Shown in pieces: positions 8,981 through 18,544 of a stretch of 64,000 nucleotides of DNA; positions within the stretch are counted from its first letter, which is position 1; the number at the start of each line of letters is the position of its first letter. The stretch spans positions 372,001-436,000 of the forward strand of contig NZ_JAAVUV010000002.1 in the NCBI RefSeq assembly GCF_018449635.1, read 5' to 3'. Source of the DNA: Caballeronia sp. dw_276 (GTDB lineage Bacteria; Pseudomonadota; Gammaproteobacteria; Burkholderiales; Burkholderiaceae). Made by a program: the position numbers and the translations under genes. The notes beneath the pieces are model-generated. The model was not told the origin of the DNA and did no database searches. It saw only the letters and a list, made by a program, of their open reading frames with translations.

Positions 8981-9829
8981 TCAAAGTTCGCTTTCGTGCC
9001 AGCCGCGCAACCCGACGCGCGACACCCATGCCGTGATGCCGAACAGCACCACGCCAGTTACCGTGATCAGGAACAACGCAGCGAAGAGCCGCGGAATGTT
9101 CAACTGAAAACCCGCTTGCAGGATCTGATACGCAAGCCCCGCGCCGCTGCCGCCCGTTCCCGCCACGAACTCGGCCACCACCGCGCCAATCAACGATAAC
9201 CCGCTCGATATCCGCAAGCCGCCGAAAAAATACGGCAGCGCACTTGGGATGCGCAAGCGTACGAGTGTTTGCCATCGTGTCGCGCGATTGATGCGGAACA
9301 GGTTGATCAGACCCGGGTTCACGCTACGCAGTCCCAGCGCCGTGTTCGAGATGATCGGGAACAAGGCCACAAGCGTAGCGCAGATCACGAGCGCAAAGGT
9401 CGTGTCCTTCACCCAGATGATGATGAGCGGCGCGATCGCGACAATCGGCGTTACCTGCAAAAGAATTGCATACGGGAAAAAGCTCGCTTCGATCAAAGGG
9501 CTTTGCACGAACAGCAATGCAATGGTCACGCCAATGAGCGTGGCAAGCGCGAACGCGAGCAACGTGATCTTGAGCGTGGCAGCAAGCGCCGCGAACAACA
9601 TGGGACCGTCTTTGAACAACTGGATCGCGATGTCATGCGGCGCGGACACGAGATAAACCGGCACCTTGAACAACGCGCACCAGCCTTCCCAAATCAACAG
9701 CATCACAATGCCTACAAGCCAGGGAGCGGCGGCTTTCATTGCTCCTGGGCGCTGCAACAGCGGTCGCCGCGGAGCCTTCACCGGGCTTTCCATGGCGGTA
9801 CCAGACGTAAGCGCTGGACTGGTCATCAT
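8981..9829 (-). CDS. ABC transporter permease, NitT/TauT (SsuC/ThiX) type
   Basis: A 282-residue inner-membrane permease with about six hydrophobic helices. It carries the EAA-loop region characteristic of the BPD_transp_1 family (ALPYFFGGLRISSGLSLIGAVVAEF). It overlaps the ATPase gene start/stop by 4 bp, which implies coupled translation. Together with the ATPase and the NMT1-type binding protein it forms one importer for a small organic solute such as a nitrogen heterocycle, sulfonate or pyrimidine. Confidence 0.88.
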   Translation of the reverse strand: MMTSPALTSGTAMESPVKAPRRPLLQRPGAMKAAAPWLVGIVMLLIWEGWCALFKVPVYLVSAPHDIAIQLFKDGPMLFAALAATLKITLLAFALATLIGVTIALLFVQSPLIEASFFPYAILLQVTPIVAIAPLIIIWVKDTTFALVICATLVALFPIISNTALGLRSVNPGLINLFRINRATRWQTLVRLRIPSALPYFFGGLRISSGLSLIGAVVAEFVAGTGGSGAGLAYQILQAGFQLNIPRLFAALFLITVTGVVLFGITAWVSRVGLRGWHESEL

Positions 9830-10629
9830 TGCACTCCTTCAATGGCGCGATGTGCGTCGCTGATGAGATCGGAGAGCGTCTTGCAATGCTGCATGAACGG
9901 CGCGGATACGCGATACGCATCGTCGCGCACGGCCGGACCGTCGATCACCACCTCAGCGATAACTCTCCCTGGCCGTGCCTGCATCACCACCACGCGCTCC
10001 GACAGATACACCGACTCGTAGATGCTGTGCGTGACGAACACGACCGTCATGCCGCGCTTCTTCCACAGCGTGCGCAGATCGCTGTCGAGCTTGTTGCGCG
10101 TGAACTCATCGAGGGCGCCGAAGGGTTCGTCCAGCAGCAACAAATCGGGCTCGGTAACAAGCGCACGCGCAAGCGACGCCCGCATCTGCATGCCGCCCGA
10201 CAACTCGCGCGGGCGCACCTTGCCGAAGTTTTCAAGGCCGACGTTTGCAAGCGCATCGGCGACGCGGGTATCGGCTTCACGTCTCGGCACGCCCGCAAGA
10301 TCGAGTGGCAAACGCACGTTATCCGCGATGCTCGCCCACGGCATCAACGTTGCTTCCTGGAAGACCATCGACATGCGGCGGCCGGCCGAACCGACTGTAG
10401 CGAAAGGCTGATTCCACCAGCGCATATGTCCGTGCGTCGGTGTCTCGATACCCGCAAACATCTTCAGCAAAGTGCTTTTTCCGCAACCCGAGGGTCCGAG
10501 CAGCGAAACGAAATCGCCTTGAGGAATCGTCAACCGCACGTCTTCCAGCGCGACCGTGCCGTTTGCATAAATCTTGTCGACCCGCTGCACCGAGAGCGCA
10601 GAGGCGGCGTTAAAAGGATCGGCGTTCAT
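9826..10629 (-). CDS. ABC transporter ATP-binding protein, NitT/TauT type
   Basis: A 267-residue single-domain ATPase that powers the adjacent permease. Walker A (LLGPSGCGKSTLL, about residues 40-52), Q-loop (MVFQEATLMPW), signature (RELSGGMQMR), Walker B (LLLLDEPFGALD) and the H-loop (VFVTHSIYESVYL) are all present. Such ATPases resemble SsuB and TauB. Spacing to the Rieske oxygenase gene upstream is only 3 bp. Confidence 0.9.
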   Translation of the reverse strand: MNADPFNAASALSVQRVDKIYANGTVALEDVRLTIPQGDFVSLLGPSGCGKSTLLKMFAGIETPTHGHMRWWNQPFATVGSAGRRMSMVFQEATLMPWASIADNVRLPLDLAGVPRREADTRVADALANVGLENFGKVRPRELSGGMQMRASLARALVTEPDLLLLDEPFGALDEFTRNKLDSDLRTLWKKRGMTVVFVTHSIYESVYLSERVVVMQARPGRVIAEVVIDGPAVRDDAYRVSAPFMQHCKTLSDLISDAHRAIEGVQ

Positions 10630-10632
10630 GGT

Positions 10633-11667
10633 TCAGTCCTCCGTTGCAATGCGAAACACTTCCCTCTCCCCGTGCTCGTCGAGCAGCTTCAAGAGCATAC
10701 GGCGCATCAGCAGACCCGGCTGATCCGACGCCATGTGACACTCCTGCTGACGACGTATATCGATACACGCGTCATAGTCGGTCGCTTCCAGGATCTCACG
10801 GTCTTCGTCGGTGATGGGACGGTCCCAGTCGATCAACTCCTGCGTGGAACATGCCTCTTCGCTGTCGTTTCGATAAAGCCATTGCACGAGCATCATGGTC
10901 TTGTCGTCGATAGGCGTCGCGCAGTTGTAGATGATGTGATGCACGCCGCTTGCGGGATACATGCAGCCAAAGCGCCGCGAAAAAGGCATGAACCAGCGGT
11001 TCACGAGATGCCGTTCGGTGACGTCGTCGGTCGTGCCGGTGATGCGAAAACTTGCTTGCGGATTGCGAATGGGCACATGCGTCTCAGCCTCGAAGCCCCA
11101 TTCGTTGGGACGAAATTCGTACTTTGACGGTTGCGGGCTATTGAAGAGACCGAAGTTCGATTTATGCACGAAGCTGAAATGCGAGTTGTCGAACGAATTC
11201 TCCATCATGCGCAGCGGACTCGTATTCCACTGCTCGTAGAACTGCAGGATGCGTCGGTAACCCGGCGTGAATTCTTCGGGAAATTCAGGAATCGGTTGCA
11301 AAGGATCTTCGAGTGCAACCCACGCATAACCGTAACGCTCCTCGCATCGGAACGATTCGACAATGGCCCGCGACGGAATCTCACCGCCCGCGTTCTGCGG
11401 GATTTTCACGCATTGCCCGGTGCAGTCGTAAGTCCATCCGTGATATCCGCAGGCGATGTTGCCATCGGCATCCACGAAGCCTTTGGAGAGCTTCGCGGTT
11501 CTGTGACAGCACCGGTCGCGCAGTGCATGAGGCTTGCCGCCCGCGCCTTTCCACAGCACGATACCCACGCCCAGCAGCGTGAAGGGCTTGGGGCTATCGT
11601 CGAGATCCGACATGGGCATGATTGCGTACCAGAAGCGGCGCAGGACTTTTTGTCGTGTAACGAGCAT
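10633..11667 (-). CDS. Rieske [2Fe-2S] ring-hydroxylating oxygenase, alpha subunit
   Basis: A 344-residue Rieske non-haem iron oxygenase of the vanillate O-demethylase / pheophorbide oxygenase type. Rieske ligands are C53-x-H55 (DRCCHRTA) and C73-x2-H76 (ACGYHGW). The mononuclear iron motif D-x2-H-x4-H is seen in SFDNSHFSFVH. It is expected to hydroxylate or demethylate a ring compound, using electrons from a reductase that is not encoded nearby. It is embedded in the ABC transporter operon between binding protein and ATPase, which suggests the imported substrate is its own. Confidence 0.9.
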   Translation of the reverse strand: MLVTRQKVLRRFWYAIMPMSDLDDSPKPFTLLGVGIVLWKGAGGKPHALRDRCCHRTAKLSKGFVDADGNIACGYHGWTYDCTGQCVKIPQNAGGEIPSRAIVESFRCEERYGYAWVALEDPLQPIPEFPEEFTPGYRRILQFYEQWNTSPLRMMENSFDNSHFSFVHKSNFGLFNSPQPSKYEFRPNEWGFEAETHVPIRNPQASFRITGTTDDVTERHLVNRWFMPFSRRFGCMYPASGVHHIIYNCATPIDDKTMMLVQWLYRNDSEEACSTQELIDWDRPITDEDREILEATDYDACIDIRRQQECHMASDQPGLLMRRMLLKLLDEHGEREVFRIATED

Positions 11668-11693
11668 GATTCGATTCCCTTTATAAACGCCGC

Positions 11694-12674
11694 TTACGGC
11701 ATGACCTTCGCGGTCTGGATGTATTGCAGCGTGTACGCGCTCTTGTAGTCGGTGCTAGCCTTCAAAAGCTTCGCGCCGACCATGTAGTCGTAGGTCTTTT
11801 TCCAGCGGGCATCGGTCATGGCGCCAATGCCGAGCGCGCCGGCGTCACCGCCGGTGACCAGCTTGAGTTTCTTCAGTTGCGCGACGCCGAATGCGAGCTG
11901 CGCATCGGTCATATCCGGGTTGTCTTTCTTGATCAGTGCGTTGCCCGGAGCGGGATTGGCGAGATAACTTTTCCAGCCTTCCATCGATGCCTTTACGAAA
12001 CGCGCGGTCACGTCAGGCCTTTCGGCGAGCGTCTTGCGCAAGCCGACAATGGTCGTGTTGTAGGGCGGATAGCCGTCGTCGGCGAAGAGGAAGAAGTGGG
12101 TCTTTACATGCGCCTGATCCGCCTGGAACGTCTCCGACGACGGATACGCCTGCATCGCCACATTCGGGTCGACGAAGAATGGCTGCAGGTTGAATGTGTA
12201 GGGGCGCGTCTGGCTATCGGTGTAACCGTATTTGGATTTTAGCCACGGCCACCAGCTCGTCCTGCCCGCACCCGCGACGAGGATCGTCTTGCCTTTGAGA
12301 TCGGCGAGATTCTTTACATCGTCGTGAACGAGCATGCCTTGCGGATCGAATTGAAACGATGCCGCCACCGTCGTGACCGGAATCCCCGCCTCCACGCTCG
12401 ATAACACCTGGAAGTCATAGCCAAGGATGAAATCCGCCTGCCCGCCAACAAGTAATTGCATGCCGTTGACTTGCGGGCCGCCCATCTTGATGGTGACATC
12501 GAGACCGGCTTGCTTGTAAAGCCCGGTAGCCAGCGCTTGATAAAAACCGCCGTGCTCGGCTTGTGCGTACCAGCTTGTGAGCACTGTGACGGAATCAGCG
12601 GCGTGAACGGTAGAACCAAGAATAGTGCTTGAAACAAGCACTGAAAGTTGAAGGAAGCGACGCAGGACACGCAT
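11694..12674 (-). CDS. ABC transporter substrate-binding protein, NMT1/THI5-like
   Basis: A 326-residue periplasmic binding protein with a signal peptide (about 1-25, ending VHAADS). The mature start VTVLTSWYAQAEHGGFYQAL and the following GLDVTIKMGGPQVNGMQLL are typical of the NMT1/ThiY/SsuA fold that binds pyrimidines, sulfonates or related molecules. It is the first gene of the minus-strand cluster and thus the promoter-proximal gene, divergent from the LacI regulator. An upstream 20-bp inverted repeat could be its operator. Confidence 0.88.
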   Translation of the reverse strand: MRVLRRFLQLSVLVSSTILGSTVHAADSVTVLTSWYAQAEHGGFYQALATGLYKQAGLDVTIKMGGPQVNGMQLLVGGQADFILGYDFQVLSSVEAGIPVTTVAASFQFDPQGMLVHDDVKNLADLKGKTILVAGAGRTSWWPWLKSKYGYTDSQTRPYTFNLQPFFVDPNVAMQAYPSSETFQADQAHVKTHFFLFADDGYPPYNTTIVGLRKTLAERPDVTARFVKASMEGWKSYLANPAPGNALIKKDNPDMTDAQLAFGVAQLKKLKLVTGGDAGALGIGAMTDARWKKTYDYMVGAKLLKASTDYKSAYTLQYIQTAKVMP

Positions 12675-13117
12675 GTTTTGACTCCGCGAGTGAACGTGGG
12701 GAGCCAGCTACAACGCTCGAACGTGACCTTGATACCCGATACGCACAACAAGGGGAGATGTCGGGGCAACAACACACACGCTCCTTGTTGAGCGAGATCG
12801 GACGATCCCGTTCAAACGTCGACGCTGGTCGACGTGGGCGCACGATGCGCCCCAAGAGCAATGCCCCATGCTGGTGGAAAACGAAGACACCAGACACTAG
12901 CCGCTTCTACTCTGTAATGTCTCTAAGCGAGTTTTATGCCAATGGTTCCACGTGGCATCGGCGTGATGAGCGCGTGATGCCAACGTGCACCACGCACCTG
13001 TGCGATGCGCGTTCGCACCGCCAGAGTGCTCACAGATGCCGTAGCAGCGAACGCCATGACGAACCCACGCGTTACACTACGCCCGAACCCAGCGCCCAAC
13101 CTGCGTGGAAACCCCAA
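12675..13117. other. 443-bp divergent regulatory region without a gene
   Basis: This interval separates the binding-protein gene from the LacI-type regulator. It holds a 20-bp inverted repeat at 12816-12835 and a second inverted repeat, ATGCCA-N11-TGGCAT, at 12936-12958. Reading frames across it have no family-like sequence. One would extend the LacI protein by 163 residues but lacks conservation features. Confidence 0.6.
12816..12835. promoter_or_regulatory. 20-bp inverted repeat, candidate regulator operator
   Basis: ACGTCGAC and GTCGACGT form perfect 8-bp arms around a 4-base centre. It lies about 140 bp upstream of the binding-protein start and about 280 bp before the LacI start. The dyad symmetry fits a dimeric LacI repressor, but binding is inferred. 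Confidence 0.5.
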
Positions 13118-14140
13118 GTGGCAAAAGTCTCTACCATTCGCGATGTTGCCGAACTGGCGGATGTATCGAAAGCAACCGTTTCGCGATACCTGAACGGCAG
13201 CCTCGTGCTTCCGCCGGACACGGCCAAACGCGTCGATGACGCCGTGCTCGCACTCAACTATCGTCAGAACAGCCTCGCCCGGCGGCTCAGCCTTGGAAGC
13301 AGCGAGACCATAGGCCTCGCCATGCCGGAGGTCGCGAATCCGTTTTTCGCCGAACTCGCCGACGCCGTGGAAGAAGCTGCATCGGCAAGCGGTTATGGCC
13401 TCGCGCTGTGCATCACCCGCAACAAGCTCGAACGCGAGGCGCTCTATTTGCGCTGGCTGGACACGCGCCATCTCGACGGCCTGATCTTCGCCACGAATCG
13501 TCCGGACGATGGATCGCTGAGAAAGCTCATGGGCGAGCGCGCGAACATCGTGCTCGTGGATGAAGACGTGCCGGGCGCGGATGTGCCGCGTGTTTTCGTC
13601 GATAACGTCGAGGGCGGGTATCAGGCAACGCGCCATCTGCTCGATGCCGGGCACAAGCGGATCGCGCACGTAACCGGGCCTGAAGCGCTCTTCACCGTGC
13701 AGGAACGGCTGGAAGGATACAAGCGTGCACTCGCCGAAGCGCAAGTTCGATTCGACCCGAAGCTCGTGCATTTCGGTTCGTACGACCGCGCTTTTGGGCG
13801 CGAGATAGGCACCAGGTTGATCGCGAGCGCGAAGCCGCCGACCGCCTTGTTCGCGACCAGCGATTACATCGCGGTCGGCGTGCTCGACGCCTTGCGCGAA
13901 CGCGCGCTGAGCGTGCCGGACTATATGTCGATAGTCGGCTTCGACGACATGGAGTTTGCCAACCTTCTCATGCCCGCAATTACCACGGTGCGCCAGTCGG
14001 CCGCCGAACTCGGGCGCATGAGCGTGGCGCTGCTGGTATCGATGCTGACGAGCGACGCAACGTCCAATCCTGCTGTGCATCGGCTGCCGGTGCGGCTGAT
14101 CGAGCGTGCATCGGTTGCACCGCCGCGCGCGGGTTCATAG
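13118..14140 (+). CDS. LacI-family transcriptional regulator
   Basis: A 340-residue regulator. The N-terminal helix-turn-helix (residues 6-27, [20 protein letters not shown]) and hinge (QNSLARRL) are followed by a periplasmic-binding-protein-like effector domain to residue 340. The start is the GTG at 13118, because LacI proteins begin a few residues before this helix; an upstream ATG extension lacks family sequence. The gene is divergent from the ABC/Rieske/deaminase cluster and very likely controls it. It converges with the aldo/keto reductase gene and their ends overlap by a few bases. Confidence 0.88.
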   Translation: MAKVSTIRDVAELADVSKATVSRYLNGSLVLPPDTAKRVDDAVLALNYRQNSLARRLSLGSSETIGLAMPEVANPFFAELADAVEEAASASGYGLALCITRNKLEREALYLRWLDTRHLDGLIFATNRPDDGSLRKLMGERANIVLVDEDVPGADVPRVFVDNVEGGYQATRHLLDAGHKRIAHVTGPEALFTVQERLEGYKRALAEAQVRFDPKLVHFGSYDRAFGREIGTRLIASAKPPTALFATSDYIAVGVLDALRERALSVPDYMSIVGFDDMEFANLLMPAITTVRQSAAELGRMSVALLVSMLTSDATSNPAVHRLPVRLIERASVAPPRAGS

Positions 14141-15004
14141 CGCTTGCCGGCGCCCTTCTGTGGCGCGATCGAGTTCACAGAACTCCTGGTCGGAAAGCTC
14201 GATCAACCTGGCGGCGACGTTATCAAGAAGATGCGCGACCTTCGATGTTCCTGGTATCGGCAGCATGACCGGACTGCGCTGCAACAGCCATGCAAGAGCA
14301 ATCTGCCCGACGCGGGCGTCATGGCGACGGGCGATCGCATCAAGCAACGATCCCGGCCGGGTCAACTCCCCCGCGGCCAACGGATACCACGGAATGAAGC
14401 CAATGCCATGAGCCGTGCAAAAATCCAGCACGTCTTCGCTCCCGCGATCGCCCAGATTGAAGCGATTCTGAACCGTCGCCACCTTGAAGTGTTTGGACGC
14501 GGCCTTGATGTCGGCCACGCAGACTTCGCTCAGGCCCGCATGGCGGATCACGCCGGTATCGATGAGATGACGTACCGCGCCGAATTGTTCATCGCGCGGC
14601 ACGGCGGGATCGATCCGATGCAGCTGCCACAAACCAATCTGTTCGACTCCAAGCCGGCGCAAACTGCCATGCGCCTGCCCGATCAGATGCTCGGGCCGAC
14701 CTTGCGGTTCCCATCGGCCGGGACCCGTGCGCACAAGCCCGGCCTTCGTCGCGATCAGCAGCCCGGCGCAATATGGATGTAGCGCCTCGCGGATCAATTC
14801 TTCTGAAACGCCCGGGCCGTAGGAGTCGGCTGTATCGATGAAATCCACGCCGAGTTCAGGCAGGCGCCGCAGCACGCGGATGGCTTCGGCGTGATCGGCG
14901 GGCACACCCCAGACGCCCGGCCCCGTAATGCGCATGGCGCCGAATCCGAGTCGCCGGATCTCGGTCTCGCCGCCAATGCTGAATGTCATGCGCGGGTTCG
15001 TCAT
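14135..15004 (-). CDS. Aldo/keto reductase
   Basis: A 289-residue NADPH-dependent (beta/alpha)8 barrel reductase. The catalytic tetrad is seen as Asp and Tyr in [10 protein letters not shown], Lys in LIATKAGL and His in [21 protein letters not shown] is typical of the AKR11/AKR12-like branch. The chosen ATG (complement of 15002-15004) overlaps the MFS stop in an ATGA arrangement. It is the last gene of the OYE-MFS-AKR operon, which suggests a joint role in reducing and exporting reactive carbonyl or electrophilic compounds. Confidence 0.88.
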   Translation of the reverse strand: MTNPRMTFSIGGETEIRRLGFGAMRITGPGVWGVPADHAEAIRVLRRLPELGVDFIDTADSYGPGVSEELIREALHPYCAGLLIATKAGLVRTGPGRWEPQGRPEHLIGQAHGSLRRLGVEQIGLWQLHRIDPAVPRDEQFGAVRHLIDTGVIRHAGLSEVCVADIKAASKHFKVATVQNRFNLGDRGSEDVLDFCTAHGIGFIPWYPLAAGELTRPGSLLDAIARRHDARVGQIALAWLLQRSPVMLPIPGTSKVAHLLDNVAARLIELSDQEFCELDRATEGRRQAL

Positions 15005-16227
15005 GCAGGGCACGCGGCCGGCGTTCCCCGCGCCTTGACCAGATACCGGCCGATACTGACCGTCAATCCCAGCGCCGCGATCTCGCAGAACGCTGCAACC
15101 CAGCCGAGGTCGCTCACCGACGCAATACTCAAAATGATAGAACCGAGCGCGGCGCCCAGCGAGAAACCAAGGTACATGAATGAAGCATTCAGCGACAGCG
15201 CGATCGGCGTGCCACGCAATCCGGCGATTCCAATCAGCCCCGCTTGCTGCGCCGGATAGAAGCACCAGTGCGCGATCCCCCACGCCACCACACCAACGAT
15301 TACAGGAACCAGCGCCAGCGACGGAGACAACCAGTGCGCGCTCGCCGACATCATCGAGAAAGCAACTATCGATACCGCCAGGCAAGGAATGATCACGCGC
15401 CGCGAGCCGAGTCGATCCACCGCCTTCCCGCCGATGAACACCCCGACCGCTGCCGAGACGCCCCACGTGAACAACACGTATCCGATCTGCGCGCCATGCA
15501 GCTCCGTCGTCCTGGCAATGAATAGCGCGAGATAGGTATAGATCGTATAGGCGCCCATCGCCCACAGCGTAGTGACAAGTAAGGTCATCAGCACGACCGG
15601 CTGGCGCGCGATATCGATACGTTCACGCAAGGTGGCCGTCGGCAGTCCGGCGCCAATCGAACGTGGCAGGCCGAAAAGCAGGCCGGCGGTCGCCGCGGCG
15701 GAAAGCGCGGCAACGCCTGCAAACGTCATGCGCCAGCCGAGCCGGTCACCGATCACCGCGCCCAGCGGCACACCAAATGCCACCGCGATGGTGATCCCGC
15801 CGTTCACAATGGCGAGCGCCGTGCCGCGCCTTTCCGGACCTGCGATGGCACCCGCCAGCGCGTTTGCGCCGGGAACGTATAGGCCGGCAGCAGCCGCGAG
15901 CACGATGCGCGCCGCCATCAATTCCCAGTAATTTTGGGCGCCCCACGCAAGTATGTTCGCGACAGCAAACGCCGAGAGCGCCGCGATCATCAGCGTGCGC
16001 CGATGAAACGCGCCGGTCAGCGCCGTCAACACGGGCGAACTGAACGCGTAGGCCAGCGCAAACACCGTGACCAGCTGACCCGTCGCAACAATGCTGGTAT
16101 GCAGATCGGCGGCCATATCGGGCAACAAGCCGGCGATCATGAAGCTCTCAGTGCCGACTGTGAACGTACCGAGCGCCACCCAGTAAAGCGGTGCAAGGGA
16201 CGCGGAAGACGTGGATGAAGAGTTCAC
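15001..16227 (-). CDS. MFS transporter, DHA1-type
   Basis: A 408-residue membrane protein with about 12 transmembrane helices. Features of the DHA1 efflux branch are visible, such as [19 protein letters not shown] in the first half and [29 protein letters not shown] for helices 4-5. Similar proteins export arabinose, chloramphenicol or purines (YdhP/AraJ/NepI relatives). It lies 13 bp downstream of the OYE gene and overlaps the AKR gene by 4 bp, so the three are one operon. Confidence 0.85.
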   Translation of the reverse strand: MNSSSTSSASLAPLYWVALGTFTVGTESFMIAGLLPDMAADLHTSIVATGQLVTVFALAYAFSSPVLTALTGAFHRRTLMIAALSAFAVANILAWGAQNYWELMAARIVLAAAAGLYVPGANALAGAIAGPERRGTALAIVNGGITIAVAFGVPLGAVIGDRLGWRMTFAGVAALSAAATAGLLFGLPRSIGAGLPTATLRERIDIARQPVVLMTLLVTTLWAMGAYTIYTYLALFIARTTELHGAQIGYVLFTWGVSAAVGVFIGGKAVDRLGSRRVIIPCLAVSIVAFSMMSASAHWLSPSLALVPVIVGVVAWGIAHWCFYPAQQAGLIGIAGLRGTPIALSLNASFMYLGFSLGAALGSIILSIASVSDLGWVAAFCEIAALGLTVSIGRYLVKARGTPAACPA

Positions 16228-16240
16228 GATCGGCTCCCGG

Positions 16241-17350
16241 TTACGCGATCACGGCTTCGCCGCTATAGAACGGATAGTCGGTATAGCCAACGTCCGTGCC
16301 GCCAAAGAACGTGGGGCGGTCATACGGATTGAGCGGCAACTGAAGGCGCAGGCGTTCAGGCAAATCCGGATTGGCGATAAAGTCGCGCCCGAACGCCACG
16401 AGGTCGGCATCTCCCGCCTGAAGAACGGCTTCGGCTGTTTCGGCCTTGAAACCGCCAGCCGCGATGATCACGCCTTTGTAGTGCTTGCGGATCAGTTGTG
16501 CGGCAACCGGGTTCGGGTCCTTGCTGTCGTCATCGACATTGCCGAGCACGCGCGGCTCGATCAAATGGATGTAAGCCAGGTTCAGCTTGGCCAGTTCCTC
16601 TGCTACGTACGTGAAAAGACCTTCCGGATTGCTGTCGGACATATCGCCCCACGTGCCGCTCGGTCCAAGACGCACGGCCACGCGGTTGCTGCCCCAGACC
16701 GAAATGACCGCACGCGTGACTTCCATCAGGAAGCGCGCACGGTTTTCGAATGAACCACCGTAGATGTCCGTGCGCTTGTTGCTGCCGTCCTGAAGAAACT
16801 GATCGAAAAGATAGCCATTGGCTGCGTGCAATTCGACGCCATCGAAACCGGCCTCTTTCCCACGCGCCGCAGCGGCGCGGAATTGCTCCACCAGTTCCGC
16901 AATCTCGGGCAAGGTCAGCGCTCGGCTCGGCGTGTTCGGAATCCAGCCCGCTTCGGTATAAGCCACGCCACCGTGCAGCACGGCGGACGGCGCGACCGGC
17001 TCACCGCCGTCCGGTTGCAACTGGCTATTCGATTGACGTCCAGCGTGATAAAGCTGCAGGAACATGTGGCCGCCCTTGGCATGCACGGCGTTGGTGATGT
17101 GCTTCCAGCCGGCGATCTGGCTGTCGTCGTACAAACCGGGCGCGCCCAGATAACCGTTGCCGTTGGGTGCGGCGATGGTGGCTTCGCTGATCAGGAAACC
17201 GCCTTCCGAGGCGCGCTGGGCATAGTACTCGGCCATCAGCGGACCGGGCTTTGCGCCTTCTTCGGCACGCATGCGGGTAAGCGGCGCCAGCACGACACGA
17301 TGTGAAAACTCAAAAGGACCGACTTTTACTGCGGAATGAAGTTTGGACAT
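16241..17350 (-). CDS. Old Yellow Enzyme family alkene reductase
   Basis: A 369-residue FMN-dependent NADPH oxidoreductase (NemA/XenB-like). The N-terminus LHSAVKVGPFEFSHRVVLAPLTRMRAE and the substrate-binding HAAN motif (ELHAANGYLFDQFL) with the downstream SFENRARF are characteristic. It reduces activated C=C bonds and nitro-compounds in the cytoplasm. It is first in the operon with the MFS and AKR genes and divergent from a LysR regulator, an arrangement that suggests response to electrophiles or quinones. Confidence 0.92.
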   Translation of the reverse strand: MSKLHSAVKVGPFEFSHRVVLAPLTRMRAEEGAKPGPLMAEYYAQRASEGGFLISEATIAAPNGNGYLGAPGLYDDSQIAGWKHITNAVHAKGGHMFLQLYHAGRQSNSQLQPDGGEPVAPSAVLHGGVAYTEAGWIPNTPSRALTLPEIAELVEQFRAAAARGKEAGFDGVELHAANGYLFDQFLQDGSNKRTDIYGGSFENRARFLMEVTRAVISVWGSNRVAVRLGPSGTWGDMSDSNPEGLFTYVAEELAKLNLAYIHLIEPRVLGNVDDDSKDPNPVAAQLIRKHYKGVIIAAGGFKAETAEAVLQAGDADLVAFGRDFIANPDLPERLRLQLPLNPYDRPTFFGGTDVGYTDYPFYSGEAVIA

Positions 17351-17466
17351 GACTCTCTCCAGAATGGTGGGCTGCCGGTATTGATCGACCGCGGGTGTTT
17401 CGACCTTGGATGAGAGTGTAGGAACTGAACGGAAGAAGAAAAATGGGCTAAGGTTCCGAATATATT

Positions 17467-17480
17467 GGACAGAAAAGTCC
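17467..17480. promoter_or_regulatory. GGAC-N6-GTCC dyad in the OYE/LysR divergent region
   Basis: A 4-bp-arm palindrome sits about 50 bp before the LysR start and about 115 bp before the OYE start. It resembles a short LysR-type dyad but is too short to be sure. It is listed because this interval must hold the promoters of both genes. Confidence 0.3.
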
Positions 17481-17527
17481 TTAATCGGCTTTGAGTGGTC
17501 GCCGGCAATATTTCTCGGGATACGGTT

Positions 17528-18412
17528 ATGGACAGCCTTGGCGGTATTTCGATGTTCGTGCAGGTGGCAGACACCCGCAGCTTCACCGAGACCGGACGGC
17601 AGTTGGGGCTATCGTCGTCGGCGGTGGGCAAAAGCATTGCGCGGATGGAGGAGCGCCTTGGCGTGCGGCTTTTTCATCGCAGTACGCGCAGCATCACCCT
17701 GACCGCCGAAGGCACGCTGTTTCTTGAGCGATGCCGGCGCATTCTGGGCGAAGTCGAAGCGGCCGAAGCCGAACTGTCCGATGCCGCCGGCAGTCCGCGC
17801 GGCCGCTTGCGCATCAGCACGCCGCAGTTGTCCGGACTCATCATGCCCGCGCTGGACGGCTTCATGGCGCAGTATCCGGACATCGAACTGGATATCGATT
17901 TGTCCGATCGCATGGTCGACATCATTGAAGAAGGCTTCGATACGGTGATCCGCACCGGAGCGCAGCACGATTCGCGGCTGGTGTCGCGTCGCCTGGGTTC
18001 TTGTGGACAGGTGCTGGTCGCTTCGCCCGGTTATCTGCAGCGGCGCGGCGTGCCTTCGCATCCTTCGGAACTTCTGAATCACGCTTGCCTGCTGCATAAA
18101 TTTCCCGCAACGGGCAAGCTCGAACGCTGGCCGTTTCAGCTCGCCGCATCGGAAGCGGAACCCGAGTTGCCACAGACGTTCGTGAGCAACACGATCGAAG
18201 TCCTCAGTTTTCTGGCGCTTCAGGACAAGGGCATTACCTTCCTGCCAACCTTCATTGTTCGCGACGCCCTTGCCAGCGGCGCGCTACAGGTCGTGCTCGA
18301 CGATTACATCAACCAGACCGTCACCTTCTGGATCCTGTGGCCGGCGAGCCGTTATGCGTCGCCGAAGCTGCGGGTGTTCATCGATTACATCAGTCAAAAT
18401 CTGAAGATCTAG
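17528..18412 (+). CDS. LysR-family transcriptional regulator
   Basis: A 294-residue regulator with the N-terminal winged helix (FVQVADTRSFTETGRQLGLS, then AVGKSIARMEERLGVRLFHR) and an effector domain from about residue 90. The start is the ATG at 17528, since MDSLGGISMFVQVAD is the usual LysR beginning. An 11-codon upstream extension is possible but unlike the family. It diverges from the OYE operon and probably controls it; the effector may be an electrophile. Confidence 0.88.
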   Translation: MDSLGGISMFVQVADTRSFTETGRQLGLSSSAVGKSIARMEERLGVRLFHRSTRSITLTAEGTLFLERCRRILGEVEAAEAELSDAAGSPRGRLRISTPQLSGLIMPALDGFMAQYPDIELDIDLSDRMVDIIEEGFDTVIRTGAQHDSRLVSRRLGSCGQVLVASPGYLQRRGVPSHPSELLNHACLLHKFPATGKLERWPFQLAASEAEPELPQTFVSNTIEVLSFLALQDKGITFLPTFIVRDALASGALQVVLDDYINQTVTFWILWPASRYASPKLRVFIDYISQNLKI

Positions 18413-18544
18413 CCCGCCACGCGCGCTTCGGACACCGATGTCCGCAATGTTCGGAATCGCAGCCCGTTTATCTTTAATCCCATCGCTCCTACGATGCCTC
18501 CTGTCGCCACGCAGTGTCTGCGCGGCCTAACGCAGGAGTTTCTC

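Noticed and set aside
9829..11127. Long plus-strand ORF (432 codons) antisense to the ABC ATPase and Rieske genes
   Set aside because: It is a shadow of well-conserved genes on the other strand, with His/Arg-rich unnatural composition.
12629..13117. N-terminal extension of the LacI regulator
   Set aside because: 163 extra codons without family sequence would run through the regulatory region; the GTG at 13118 gives the normal LacI start.
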